A stretch of DNA of 64,000 nt. It comes from Pseudohoeflea suaedae (lineage in GTDB: Bacteria; Pseudomonadota; Alphaproteobacteria; Rhizobiales; Rhizobiaceae). This document shows, in pieces, positions 18,814 to 29,277 of the stretch. The stretch is from positions 124,001 through 188,000 of the forward strand of contig NZ_SMSI01000004.1 of assembly GCF_004354915.1 (NCBI RefSeq), given 5' to 3'. Made by a program: the position numbers and the translations under genes. The notes beneath the pieces were generated by a model. It was not told where the DNA came from. It saw only the letters and a program-made list of their open reading frames with translations, and did no database searches. Position 1 is the first letter of the stretch, and each line of letters opens with the position of its first letter.

Positions 18814-19557
18814 ATGAAAATGACCGGCAACACCATCCTGATCACCGGCGGCAATGGCGGCATCGGCCGCGCGCTCGCCGAAGCCTTCCTTGCGAAGGGC
18901 AACGAGGTGATCGTCACCGGCCGCGACAAGGCCAAACTCGAGGATGTGGTCTCAGCCAATCCGGGCATCCACGCGATGGAACTCGACGTCGCCGACCCGA
19001 AGGCAATCGAGGCCTTCGCGCAAAAGCTGACGGCCGATTTTCCGGCCCTCAACGTCGTCATCAACAATGCCGGCATCATGCGCCCGGAAGAGGCAAGCGA
19101 GGCCGCGATCGAGACCGCGGAGGCGACGGTCGCCACCAACCTTCTCGGCCCCATCCGGCTGACCACGGCCCTCCTTCCGCATCTTCTCGGCAAGGATGAC
19201 GCGGCCGTGCTCACCGTGTCTTCGGGTCTGGCATTCGTGCCGCGTGCCACGTTCCCGACCTATTGCGCGACGAAGGCTGCGATTCATTCCTGGTCGATGT
19301 CGCTGAACCATCAGCTGGCCGGCACGTCCGTGCAGGTGATCGAGCTTGCGCCGCCCTATGTGCAGACCCAGTTGACCGGCGCCCACCAGGCGAGCGATCC
19401 GAACGCGATGCCGCTCGCGGACTATATCTCCGAGACCATGCAGATCCTCGAAAGCGAGCCCGATGCGCGCGAAATCCTCGTCAGCCGGGTACAGCCCCTG
19501 CGATGGGCCGAACGCGACAGAAACTTCCAACAGGTTTTCGGCCGGCTCAACGGCTGA
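18814..19557 (+). CDS. SDR oxidoreductase (DltE-like)
   Basis: 247 aa. NAD(P)-binding TGGNGGIGRALAEAF at residues 11-25, NNAGIM near 80, catalytic Ser in VLTVSSGLAF near 135 and the YxxxK motif in YCATKAAIHSW near 150. The overall form matches the DltE/short-chain family often paired with AraC regulators. AAAGGAGA is 9-15 nt upstream of the ATG. The divergent AraC gene (17756-18646) is the likely regulator; the 167-bp spacer holds both promoters. Substrate unknown. Confidence 0.85.
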   Translation: MKMTGNTILITGGNGGIGRALAEAFLAKGNEVIVTGRDKAKLEDVVSANPGIHAMELDVADPKAIEAFAQKLTADFPALNVVINNAGIMRPEEASEAAIETAEATVATNLLGPIRLTTALLPHLLGKDDAAVLTVSSGLAFVPRATFPTYCATKAAIHSWSMSLNHQLAGTSVQVIELAPPYVQTQLTGAHQASDPNAMPLADYISETMQILESEPDAREILVSRVQPLRWAERDRNFQQVFGRLNG

Positions 19558-19605
19558 CCGGAACGGGGTCGGCGGAACTCTTCCGCCGTATCCCTCCTCC
19601 ACCCC

Positions 19606-19959
19606 TCAGGCCTTGCGGGAAAACAGCCCCGCAAGGCCGGCCACAAGCCAGCCTGCCATCATGGTCACGCCGCCTGCGGGTGCAGCCATGGGAAACAGCC
19701 GGGCCTCGCCGAATTCACGCAACGCGAGGTCCGAGCCGAAGAGCGCTGCGCCGATGAAGAGCAGAAGCCCCGCAAGACGCAGGACCGGCTGGGCCTTCCC
19801 GAACAAGCCGATCGCCAGCAATGCGGGTGCGTGGGTGAGGCAGACGAGAGCCACTGCCCCCATCAGCCGCGGATCGGCACCGGCATGGGCGCTGACGGCA
19901 GCCGCGGCGACGCCGGAAATACCCAGAAGTCCGGCGGCGAAGGTTTCAGCCCTGTTCAT
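19606..19959 (-). CDS. DUF423 small membrane protein
   Basis: 117 aa with four hydrophobic segments. The composition and motifs AGLLGISGVAAAAVSAHAGA and FPMAAPAGGVTMMAGWL match DUF423 (YwdK/YgdD family) inner-membrane proteins, whose function is unknown. The chosen start (MNRAETF) fits the family; an upstream in-frame ATG at 20013 adds an implausible hydrophilic leader. Divergent from recQ. Confidence 0.8.
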   Translation of the reverse strand: MNRAETFAAGLLGISGVAAAAVSAHAGADPRLMGAVALVCLTHAPALLAIGLFGKAQPVLRLAGLLLFIGAALFGSDLALREFGEARLFPMAAPAGGVTMMAGWLVAGLAGLFSRKA

Positions 19960-20157
19960 GATGGAGCCCTCTCGATGCAATTCTGATCGAGGACATAACG
20001 CCCATCGGGCCATTTAGACACCTGAAAGATTGCCGCATCCGGCTTGTCCACCTTGCAATGCCCGCTGCGGATTGCGTGTCACTTCCCGCACGCTTACACC
20101 TTGGAGATACCCGCCCCGATTCGAAAACCGTAGCGCCGTTCCGGCAGTCGAGTAGCG

Positions 20158-21954
<1,797 letters not shown>

Positions 21955-22153
21955 TACCCAGGCCGGACCTCAACGGCAGAAGCGTGACCGTGTTTTCGCT
22001 TGAAGTTGCCGATCACGCTCCGGATTTCGCTTGGCCATTGCTGCACGATATGCTCATAAACAAACCATATCAGTGCGGACCGCAGCATCTCGGCAAGGAT
22101 TGCAATGCTGAATACGTCTTCGGATGGGGTCCGCTGCGAGGGGGAAATTGTCG

Positions 22154-23266
22154 ATGGCAGGATCTGAAAAAGCTACGCTGCTGCTTCTGAGCGGCGGCTC
22201 CCTCGTCGGGCAGAATGTGGTTCAAGCCATTGCCGACCGGCGAGACGACGTGCATTTGATTGCCACCAACAGCACTGCCCGTGCGCCCTCGCTGCTTGAT
22301 TTCGATGAGGTCCATCTTCTTCCCACGACACGCGATCATGAAAACGCGGTGCTTGACCGCATCATCGATATCGTCAGGTCGACACGGATCGATCTCATCG
22401 TTCCCTGCCGGGATGACGACGTGCTGGCATGTGCAAGGCTCGTCGAGCGAGCCCCGGAGCTTCGATCGAAGACCCTTGCGGGCAGCGTGGAAACTGCCGA
22501 GGCCATGCTGGACAAACATGAGAGCTGGGCCTTTTCCCAAAAATACCGCCTGCCCTTTGCGGCGTCGGTTCTGCTCGATGCACCCGATCTGGCGGAACGA
22601 TTGAATGGCCCCGCCTCCTTTCCGCTCATCGTGAAGCCGCGCTCCGGTTTCGCCTCGCACAGCGCCACAATCGTCAACGACATGTCACAACTCCTCGGGA
22701 TGGCTCCGAACAGCGAGCTTGTGGCCCAGGAGTTCCTCGGCGATCCCGCCAGGGTGACTGCCTACATGTCGAGCGTTGCTGGTGGCGCCGTGCCGTTGTT
22801 TCATTCGTTCGAAGGCGACAAGGTTTCGATACAGACGGTCATAGGACCTGACGGCGAGCACAACGACATCATCGTGACCAGGCACGTGATGCGGTCCGGC
22901 GTTTCCCTCAACGTTGAGATTGACGATGCCGAAGATGCCCATTCGCTTGGCAGGACCTGCACGGCAGCTTTCGCCGATGCCGGGTGGCGTGGCCCGCTGA
23001 ACATCCAGTGCCTGCGGCGCCCGGACGGCTCCCTTGCGATCCATGAATATAACGGACGCTTCACCGGCGCCACGGCGTCGAGGCTTCATCTCGGTTTCGA
23101 CGAAGTCGGAACGGCGCTGCGTGTGTTCGCGGGTATCGACCTGGCTCCTTCCCAGATTGGGCTTCCACGTCTGGCTATCGGCAAGCAGATGGTGACACGC
23201 TCGGTCCCGCAATCATTCGAGACCGAACTGAAGGCGAGCGGACACTGGCGGAGGACCAAACCATGA
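22154..23266 (+). CDS. ATP-grasp domain ligase (carbamoyl-phosphate-synthase-like)
   Basis: 370 aa. The N-terminal Rossmann-like pre-ATP-grasp domain (TLLLLSGGSLVGQNVVQAI) is followed by an ATP-grasp fold: FPLIVKPRSGFASHSATIV near 165 holds the nucleotide-binding Lys, AQEFLGDPARVTAY is the hinge region, and IHEYNGRFTGATASRL near 310 supplies the Mg/ATP Glu-Asn-Arg triad. Such enzymes join a carboxylate to an amine or other nucleophile through an acyl phosphate. The substrate is unknown. GAGGGGG 9 nt upstream supports ATG 22154. The stop overlaps the next gene's start (ATGA), so the two are translationally coupled. Confidence 0.78.
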   Translation: MAGSEKATLLLLSGGSLVGQNVVQAIADRRDDVHLIATNSTARAPSLLDFDEVHLLPTTRDHENAVLDRIIDIVRSTRIDLIVPCRDDDVLACARLVERAPELRSKTLAGSVETAEAMLDKHESWAFSQKYRLPFAASVLLDAPDLAERLNGPASFPLIVKPRSGFASHSATIVNDMSQLLGMAPNSELVAQEFLGDPARVTAYMSSVAGGAVPLFHSFEGDKVSIQTVIGPDGEHNDIIVTRHVMRSGVSLNVEIDDAEDAHSLGRTCTAAFADAGWRGPLNIQCLRRPDGSLAIHEYNGRFTGATASRLHLGFDEVGTALRVFAGIDLAPSQIGLPRLAIGKQMVTRSVPQSFETELKASGHWRRTKP

Positions 23267-24168
23267 TAATCGACGTGCGATGCAGATATACCGCCGGTGC
23301 AGCTGCAAGCTACTACCGTGCGGCGCTTGCCAAGAGCGGGCGGCTTCCTCTGATCCGGTCTGTCAATGAAGGCACGGAGGAAGCCTTTTTTTCCGAGATC
23401 GCCGAGGCCGGCATCACGACAGCCGTATCAGCATCCGGCTTCAATCCCGGAGCACGCCTGGGAAAGTACGACTTTCCCGATCGGTTGGCCTCCAATGACG
23501 TTCTTGCCGACGTGCAGGCGCGAAACCCGGCCCGCTTCGTCGCCGTCGGCGGCATTGATGTCAGCAACCAGTTCCACGACGGGCTTGCCGAGATCCAGCG
23601 CTGCAAGGAGGAACTCAGCGTCAATATTTTCAACGTCGAACCCGGACGGGCGCCCGGCTGCAATCCCGATGATGAAAGACTATTCCCCTTCTATCGACAG
23701 ATGGAGAAGCAGGAAGGCGTTCTCATTCTCCAGACGTCCGGCCTCAAGGGGGGCCAGTATCTCAACTATGCGCATCCCGATCGGGTCGAGCGCATTGCGG
23801 AGCATTTTCCGGGACTGAACATCGTCTGCGCTCATGGCTGTTACCCCTATGTACGGGAAGCGATCGTGATTGCCATGCGCCGCAGCAATGTATGGCTCTC
23901 TCCCGAGGGCTATCTTTGGCATCTCGGTCATGAGGACTGGCTGAGGGCGATCAACAAGAATTTCGAGAACTTCTCCAGCAGGTTCCTGTTCGGCACGGCC
24001 TATCCGCTGACGCCCATAAAACCGTTCGTCGAGAACTTCCTCGCCCTTGACTGGAAAACGGAATTTCTGCCGAGAATGCTCTACATGAACGCCCTTGAGG
24101 CGCTCCGGTTGAAAGGCACCGGGACGTTCGACAGTTTCTACGGCACGGCTGACGAGAACCGACCCTAG
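23263..24168 (+). CDS. amidohydrolase_2-fold protein lacking metal-ligand residues
   Basis: 301 aa TIM-barrel of the PF04909 (amidohydrolase-2) type. The family's N-terminal metal motif (usually IDxHxH) here reads IIDVRCRYT, so both His are Arg; the late catalytic Asp (usually FGSDYP) here reads FGTAYP. A central histidine (IVCAHGCYPYV) remains. With three key ligands gone, it is probably not a metal-dependent hydrolase. It may be a binding partner or scaffold for the ATP-grasp ligase with which it shares an ATGA overlap, or have a different mechanism. Fold call is firm, function is open. Confidence 0.7.
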   Translation: MIIDVRCRYTAGAAASYYRAALAKSGRLPLIRSVNEGTEEAFFSEIAEAGITTAVSASGFNPGARLGKYDFPDRLASNDVLADVQARNPARFVAVGGIDVSNQFHDGLAEIQRCKEELSVNIFNVEPGRAPGCNPDDERLFPFYRQMEKQEGVLILQTSGLKGGQYLNYAHPDRVERIAEHFPGLNIVCAHGCYPYVREAIVIAMRRSNVWLSPEGYLWHLGHEDWLRAINKNFENFSSRFLFGTAYPLTPIKPFVENFLALDWKTEFLPRMLYMNALEALRLKGTGTFDSFYGTADENRP

Positions 24169-24209
24169 CGTCTGTCGAACAGACGCCGTTTTCACTCGTG
24201 CACGGCAGG

Positions 24210-25121
24210 CTATCCCTGCCGGTCACGTGCATCGAAAAAGGCGTTCATCTCCGCCACGCATTCGAGGACATTGGCCTCCTGACGGGCCATGTCCTCGGAA
24301 ATCTGCAACGGCAGGAGATGCCGCGTCGAGCGTGCCCAGTCCAGCCGGTCCAAACCGTAGGCGACGCCATAACGCAGGGCCGGATCAGGCTTCCATTGCT
24401 CCTCCGTCAGGCCTTCCTGAGGCTCGACAACGGCGTCGCAACCACAGAGGGCCGCGAACTTGAGATAGGCAGTTCGCGTATCATAGGAAACAAAACGCTC
24501 GACGGACTTGAAGATGGCGGACACTTCCTCGTGCGACTTTCCATCGATGAGTATCCAGTCCGCCGCCTCGGCCGGAAGATCGCGCCCGCCACCCTTGCGC
24601 CGGCAATAGGCCGTGCCTGTCCGCCTCACCGCCTGCCCCTGATCATTGTACAGATGAAGCGGATAGTCATTGACGGCCAGCTTGCGCGTCGACAGGCGGG
24701 ACCCTTCCGCAAGCCGGTTGACGACGGGCTGCACCTTGAAGCGGAAATATAACTCCCCCGGCCCGAAATGCCCCCACGGGTCGAGCTCTCTGGGAGCGTT
24801 GAGATGCCACCGCACGACGTTCATTGCCTTCAGCGGATTACCCGCGATCGTTCCCGGATAGACGACGATCCAGGTGTCATCGAGATCCGGGACGCGGAAC
24901 AAGGTTTGCGAGCGATATGCGGGATTGGTCCGAAACCGTCTCAGATAACGCGTTTTCGCGGCTTGCCACATATCGCTTTCCGGCAGCAGCCGGTCGGGAA
25001 GAAGAAAAGCCGCAATTCCCTGCCGATGCATGACGTCCGCAAGCTTGTGCAGCGCGATGATCCCGCCTGACAGATTTGAATACTGAGGCGTCACGACAGC
25101 GATTTTCCGTGCGACCTTCAA
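24210..25121 (-). CDS. putative glycosyltransferase-like (GT-B) protein
   Basis: About 303 aa. The start resembles GT-B enzymes: IAVVTPQYSNLSGGIIALHKLADVMHRQG (in pieces over residues 5-35) recalls the GG-x-LA opening of GT1/GT4 proteins. The C-terminal half has FVSYDTRTAYLKFAALCGCDAVVEPQEG, like the donor-site region of uncharacterised proteins in surface polysaccharide loci, where SYDxxT-A-LCGC recurs. No signal peptide. A TTG at 25121 with GGGAGG 5 nt upstream is the best start; further upstream the frame enters AT-rich non-coding-like sequence. Convergent with the ATP-grasp pair and divergent from the DegT-like gene. I am confident it is a gene, less so of the activity. Confidence 0.6.
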   Translation of the reverse strand: MKVARKIAVVTPQYSNLSGGIIALHKLADVMHRQGIAAFLLPDRLLPESDMWQAAKTRYLRRFRTNPAYRSQTLFRVPDLDDTWIVVYPGTIAGNPLKAMNVVRWHLNAPRELDPWGHFGPGELYFRFKVQPVVNRLAEGSRLSTRKLAVNDYPLHLYNDQGQAVRRTGTAYCRRKGGGRDLPAEAADWILIDGKSHEEVSAIFKSVERFVSYDTRTAYLKFAALCGCDAVVEPQEGLTEEQWKPDPALRYGVAYGLDRLDWARSTRHLLPLQISEDMARQEANVLECVAEMNAFFDARDRQG

Positions 25122-25226
25122 CGAAACCTCCCAAAACGCAATAGACACTCTTGTGCTTGAAGCAAATCCAGATACATCAATAACATCAGCAAATGCCAAT
25201 TAATCTTAGTATCCAGATACTTGAAC

Positions 25227-26279
25227 ATGACGATACGCTTCATAGAGAACAAGCAGCCTGACCTCGACCGGGTTCGGGAATTGTTGTCCCAGTGCTCTGA
25301 CCGGAACCACTGGGCCAATGAAGGCCCTCTTTTCGGACAGATGGCGGATGAATTCGCACGGCATGCAAGCCTTCCAGACGGCCGAAAGCTTTTTCCGTGC
25401 TCGAATGGCGGGGTGGCGCTTGAGGCGATGGCGCGGCTCCACGATCTGAAAGCGGGCAAAAAGCTTCGCTGGGTCGCCAGCGCCTTCAGTTTTTCCAATC
25501 TCGGTCGGGGATATTTCTCCGACGTCGTTTTCCTGGACTGCGACGAATGCGGGCTGCTCGACCAGAATGCGCTGGCGGCAGAGCCACTCGACAGTTTTGA
25601 CGGCATCGTTCTAACCAACCCCCACGGACTTTACCGAGATTTTTCCGCCTATGCCAATTTCGCGGTGAAGCATGGAAAGGCGTTGATCATAGACAACGCG
25701 GCCGGGATGCGGGAGCAGTTGCCTGACTGGCCATGGCAGAGTTTCAGCCTCCACCAGACCAAGCCCTATGGCGCAGGGGAAGGCGGACTTGCCCTTGTTC
25801 CCGAGGAGGCGGTCGAGGACATCCGCATGTTGCTGAGCTATGGAACGATGCCCGAGCCTGCGGAGGCATGGCTCGGCAATGGCAAGATCTCGGACATTTC
25901 CTGCGCCTTTCTGCTCGATCGATTGCAGCGGGCCCACGAATGGAAACCGGCCTATCACCGTCAGGAGGCGCGTGTCAGGAAAATTGCGGCGCGGCTCGGC
26001 TTCTCGGTTCTTTCCGACCCCTCGGATGATCTGCCCGTCAATAGCCTTCCGCTTCTGGCGCCCCATCCCATCTCACGCGAACACATGAAGTCCCCGATAT
26101 GCCTGCCCGTCGGCAAGTTCTACAAACCGCTTGCCGAACTGCCGACAGTCACGTCGTTTTTCGCTCGGCTCGTCAATGTGGCCTGCCATCCCGATATTGC
26201 CCAACTCAGCGATTGTGACATCGAGGCCGACCTGCGCCGGTTGATGGGGGAAGTGCCGGAAAGCGTCTCTACCCTATAA
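25227..26279 (+). CDS. DegT/DnrJ/EryC1/StrS-like PLP-dependent enzyme
   Basis: 350 aa. Fold-type I features of the DegT family: NHWANEGPLFGQMADEFA opening, CSNGGVALEAMARL (the usual SNGTxAL PLP-phosphate loop), the PLP-ring Asp in ALIIDNAAGMRE, and the Schiff-base Lys in SLHQTKPYGAGEGG. Family members are usually sugar aminotransferases for nucleotide-linked amino sugars. The protein diverges from the consensus in the loop (SNGG for SNGT), so it may use a non-sugar substrate. No clear Shine-Dalgarno is visible; a TTG at 25221 is an alternative start. Its promoter shares the AT-rich 105-bp gap with the divergent gene. Confidence 0.72.
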   Translation: MTIRFIENKQPDLDRVRELLSQCSDRNHWANEGPLFGQMADEFARHASLPDGRKLFPCSNGGVALEAMARLHDLKAGKKLRWVASAFSFSNLGRGYFSDVVFLDCDECGLLDQNALAAEPLDSFDGIVLTNPHGLYRDFSAYANFAVKHGKALIIDNAAGMREQLPDWPWQSFSLHQTKPYGAGEGGLALVPEEAVEDIRMLLSYGTMPEPAEAWLGNGKISDISCAFLLDRLQRAHEWKPAYHRQEARVRKIAARLGFSVLSDPSDDLPVNSLPLLAPHPISREHMKSPICLPVGKFYKPLAELPTVTSFFARLVNVACHPDIAQLSDCDIEADLRRLMGEVPESVSTL

Positions 26280-26377
26280 AAAACCCATTACAATTTATTG
26301 TTTACCACTGCGTTCTACAGTGTGGCGCATGGAGCGTCCCGAAGCGTATCCGCCACACGCGAAGAACAAGAGTACCC

Positions 26378-27610
26378 ATGCCCCGATCCTCCGCGACAGG
26401 TAAGCACGCGTTGTGGAACCCGTTCACCTTCGTCGGCCATGGCCTGGCCTCGAAGGAGCGTGTCGACGAGGCGCTGAACGAACTCTTCAGCATCAAGCCG
26501 CATCTGTCCGCCGCGCTGGGAATGGGTCTCGCAGCGCTCAGTGCCGCACTGGCCGGGTCGGTTCCCGCCGCTGTCGCCGGCGCCTCGATCGCGATGATCG
26601 GCCTCGTGATCCGCTTCATGCTCAAGCGCCGGTTCAAGTCACGGAACGAACAGGCATCGCATCGCGAGATCATACGCCTCTTCGTCCTCGCATCGTCGGT
26701 GACGGCACTGACATGGAGCCTCAGCGCTGGCCTTCTGTTCTACGCCGGCTCGACGGCAACCAGGATGCTCGTCATCGGTGTCGCCACCGCCTTCGTCCAG
26801 GGCGCCGCGGGCCGCGCCTACATGATGCCCGGCATGGCCCTGATCAACATCCTCGCCGTCATCGGCGTGGTCAGCATTGCGGGATATGCAAGCGGAAACG
26901 TCTATCTGCTTCCCGCAGGCGTGGTCTATTTCTGCTTTCTCAAGGGCTATCTCGCGCAGGTGGTCGGCCACCGGCTGCGGCAGCTGGAAGCCGAACAGAC
27001 CGCGGACAGGCTGTTCGCCGAAATTCTCGAGAAGAACGAACTCCTGCGCGTCGCCAATGAATCCCTGGCCGCCAAGGCCTACAAGGACCCGCTCACGGGT
27101 CTGGCGAACAGGCGGGAATTCGACCGCGAGATGCGTAGCGGTCTCGAAAAGTCCGAACGCTGCGGACAGGCCCTTTCCCTGCTGATGATCGACGTCGACC
27201 ACTTCAAGTCGTTCAACGACACCTATGGCCACCAGGCCGGCGACGAATGCCTGCAGATGCTGGCCAGATCGATCGCGCAGACCGTCACCGTGCCCGGCAG
27301 CCTCGTCGCGCGATATGGCGGCGAGGAATTCGTCGTGATCCTGCCCGCCACCGACGGGGCGGCGGCACGGGTGATCGCCGAACAGATCCGCATGCAAGTC
27401 CGGATGAACGACATGGACAGCCTCCACGGATCGCCGCAGCGCCAGACCGTCAGCATCGGCGTGGCGTCATGCCCGGCGGGCGCCACCCATAGCAGCGAGA
27501 TCATGCTCGCAGCCGCCGACGCGGCGCTCTACCAGGCCAAGAAGACCGGCCGCAACCGCGTCTGCGCAAAAGGCCACGACACGCCCCCGCCCGCCACCCT
27601 GGCAGGCTGA
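26378..27610 (+). CDS. membrane-bound diguanylate cyclase (GGDEF)
   Basis: 410 aa. Residues about 45-205 contain five or six hydrophobic helices; a short coiled linker (QLEAEQTADRLFAEILEKNELL) leads to a GGDEF domain from about 230. DPLTGLANRREFD, IDVDHFKSFNDTYGHQAGD and the active-site RYGGEEF are intact, so it should make c-di-GMP from GTP. The RxxD inhibitory site expected five residues before GGEEF is absent (VPGSLVARYGGEEF), so product inhibition at the I-site is unlikely. The membrane module is not a named sensor domain that I can recognise. Confidence 0.87.
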   Translation: MPRSSATGKHALWNPFTFVGHGLASKERVDEALNELFSIKPHLSAALGMGLAALSAALAGSVPAAVAGASIAMIGLVIRFMLKRRFKSRNEQASHREIIRLFVLASSVTALTWSLSAGLLFYAGSTATRMLVIGVATAFVQGAAGRAYMMPGMALINILAVIGVVSIAGYASGNVYLLPAGVVYFCFLKGYLAQVVGHRLRQLEAEQTADRLFAEILEKNELLRVANESLAAKAYKDPLTGLANRREFDREMRSGLEKSERCGQALSLLMIDVDHFKSFNDTYGHQAGDECLQMLARSIAQTVTVPGSLVARYGGEEFVVILPATDGAAARVIAEQIRMQVRMNDMDSLHGSPQRQTVSIGVASCPAGATHSSEIMLAAADAALYQAKKTGRNRVCAKGHDTPPPATLAG

Positions 27611-27634
27611 ACAAAAGGTTTACGGGGAAATTTT

Positions 27635-27711
27635 TGGTGGGCCTGGAGGGACTCGAACCCCCAACCAAGCGGTTATGAGCCGCCGGCTCTGACCAATTGA
27701 GCTACAGGCCC
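27635..27711 (-). tRNA. tRNA with CAU anticodon, probably tRNA-Ile2 (lysidine-modified)
   Basis: Complete cloverleaf with encoded CCA (27635-27637 complement). Acceptor GGGCCTG/CAGGCCC, D-stem GCTC/GAGC, anticodon stem GGCGG/CCGCT around loop CTCATAA (anticodon CAT), T-stem GGGGG/CCCTC around TTCGAGT, discriminator A. The CTCATAA-CCGCTTGGT segment resembles E. coli tRNA-Ile2 (CTCATAATCGCTTGGT) rather than elongator Met, and it lacks initiator features, so the C34 is probably converted to lysidine by TilS to read AUA. Met elongator remains possible. Confidence 0.9.
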
Positions 27712-27937
27712 GAAAACGGTGCGGAACCGTTCGGGAATTCGCGGTTGAGGTGAGGCTTCGGCCAGCATCGTGCCGGTGATAGTACCGGTGCCGGATGCGC
27801 CTCGTGCCTGCCCCGCGAAGGCCGCTTGCGGATGTAGACGAAAAGAACGCGCCGGACAAGGCTGCGGGCGCCGCATTCCGTCCACAATCACAAGCCATGA
27901 CTGATATACACTTTTATCCATTATCGAGGAGCTTTTC

Positions 27938-28705
27938 ATGTTGTCATCCCGTCTGGCCGGCCGGCCGCTGATGCTTGCGCTGGCGCTGTCCACCGCCAGC
28001 CTCGTTCCACTTGGGACTCCCGCCTTCGTCTCTTCCGCACTGGCGCAGGAAGAGGCCGCGAAGGCTTCGGTCATCACCGTCTTCGCCGAAGGCACGGCCT
28101 CCGTCGTTCCGGACATGGCCGTCATCAACCTCACGGTCCTGCGCGAGGCCGATACGGCACGCGAGGCGCTGGACGCCAATACGGCCGCGATGAACGAGGT
28201 TCTCGCCGCGCTCAAGGAAGACGGCATCGAGGATCGCGACATACAGACCTCGAATTTCTCGATCCAGCCGCGCTGGGTCTACCCGAAGAAGGACGACGGC
28301 AACCAGACGCCGACGATTTCCGGCTATCAGGTGACCAACGGGCTGACCGTGCGCATCCGGAACCTCGAGCGCGTCGGCGATATTCTGGATACCTCGATCA
28401 CGCTCGGCGTGAACCAGGGCGGCCAGATCGACTTCACCAACGACAAACCCGACGAGACGATCGGTCAGGCGCGCAAGAATGCGGTGATGAATGCCCGGAA
28501 GAAGGCCGAGGAAATGGCCGAGGCGGCAGGCGTCACGCTTGGCCGCATCACCTCGATGTCGGAACAGTCTTACGCCCAGCCGATCCGGATGGCGCGCAGC
28601 AGCATGTTGAAGATGGCCGCAGACGAATCGGCGCCCGTTCCTGTCGCCGCCGGCGAAAACGAATACAGCGTCTCCGTCTCCATGAGCTTCGAGATCGTGC
28701 AGTAA
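27938..28705 (+). CDS. SIMPL domain (DUF541) periplasmic protein
   Basis: 255 aa. A signal peptide is present (hydrophobic LMLALALSTASLVPLG, cleavage near ALAQ-EE, residue about 37). The SIMPL/DUF541 domain follows: ITVFAEGTASVVPDMAVINLTV, IQTSNFSIQPRW, GYQVTNGLTVRIRNL, and the C-terminal ARKNAVMNARKKAEEMAEAAGV helix. Members (e.g. Omp26/BP26 of Brucella) form periplasmic oligomeric channels or affect oxidative-stress defence. The size and order resemble Brucella BP26. GAGGAG precedes the ATG. A long perfect terminator follows. Confidence 0.88.
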   Translation: MLSSRLAGRPLMLALALSTASLVPLGTPAFVSSALAQEEAAKASVITVFAEGTASVVPDMAVINLTVLREADTAREALDANTAAMNEVLAALKEDGIEDRDIQTSNFSIQPRWVYPKKDDGNQTPTISGYQVTNGLTVRIRNLERVGDILDTSITLGVNQGGQIDFTNDKPDETIGQARKNAVMNARKKAEEMAEAAGVTLGRITSMSEQSYAQPIRMARSSMLKMAADESAPVPVAAGENEYSVSVSMSFEIVQ

Positions 28706-28730
28706 GCTCCCCCCTCCGGTCCACGACAAG

Positions 28731-28765
28731 AAAAACCCCGGTGTCGCGAGACACCGGGGTTTTTG
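28731..28765 (+). terminator. strong intrinsic terminator after the SIMPL gene
   Basis: Perfect 15-bp stem AAAAACCCCGGTGTC (28731-28745) with GCGA tetraloop and GACACCGGGGTTTTT (28750-28764). It lies between convergent genes and is symmetric (A run / T run), so it can stop transcription from both sides. Confidence 0.93.
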
Positions 28766-28783
28766 TTTGCGCTCTCAGCAAGA

Positions 28784-29113
28784 CTAGAGGCGGGCGATGA
28801 CCGGGCAGCCGCGATCATTTGCGAAGACCGCGCCGCTGCGGAAACCGTTGCGGAAGCCGCGCACCTTGACCGTGCGGCGGTCGGCATCGACGATGCGGGC
28901 GTTGCGGATGCCGAGGTGCCGGGCCTTCTTCAGGGCAAGACCGGGCGCGCAGACATAGCCATAGCGGTTGGCGTGGCCGACATAGACGCCGTTATTGCCG
29001 GCGATCACGACGGAGAAACTTGCACTGGCTGCCGATGCGGCAGGCGCGGTTGCTGCGAGACCGGCAGCTGCGAGAGAGACGGCGAGAACGGCGGATTTGA
29101 AAAAGGTCTTCAT
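28784..29113 (-). CDS. small secreted protein with a two-Cys C-terminal module (paralogue of the His-rich protein)
   Basis: 109 aa. Signal peptide with cleavage near APAASA-AS (about residue 29). The mature part ends in a module of about 55 residues: VCAPGLALKKARHLGIRNARIVDADRRTVKV in pieces, then GAVFANDRGCPVIARL. The same module (C-x-ARHLGIRxxRIVxxxRRxV-VFAxxRxCPVIA) closes the His-rich protein at 29446-30114; two conserved cysteines could form a disulfide. I do not recognise a named domain. AAGGAGA lies 8 nt before the ATG. Regulatory repeats about 120 bp upstream are shared with the paralogue. Confidence 0.78.
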   Translation of the reverse strand: MKTFFKSAVLAVSLAAAGLAATAPAASAASASFSVVIAGNNGVYVGHANRYGYVCAPGLALKKARHLGIRNARIVDADRRTVKVRGFRNGFRSGAVFANDRGCPVIARL

Positions 29114-29231
29114 GGGTATTCTCCTTGGAGGCTGTCGAAAACTGTCGTTGTCTTTGTTGGCTCCCGACGGACACTCCCGATCGGTTGATTTGAGATTAGT
29201 CCTGCGAAGCTGAACCCGATCAGAAGGGTCC

Positions 29232-29246
29232 GTTCATCATCCGTTC
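29232..29246. promoter_or_regulatory. TGAAC direct-repeat motif upstream of the small secreted gene
   Basis: On the minus strand CTGAACG-N4-ATGAACG followed by GACC, 119 bp before the start codon. The same arrangement is found 130 bp upstream of the paralogue (30244-30258). 7-bp repeats with a 4-bp gap have the layout of PhoB/OmpR-family response regulator sites. Read on the plus strand it is also GTTC-N7-GTTC, the alphaproteobacterial LexA form. Confidence 0.45.
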
Positions 29247-29277
29247 AGCCAAATCCGGGCTCTCGGTCCATGCAGTC

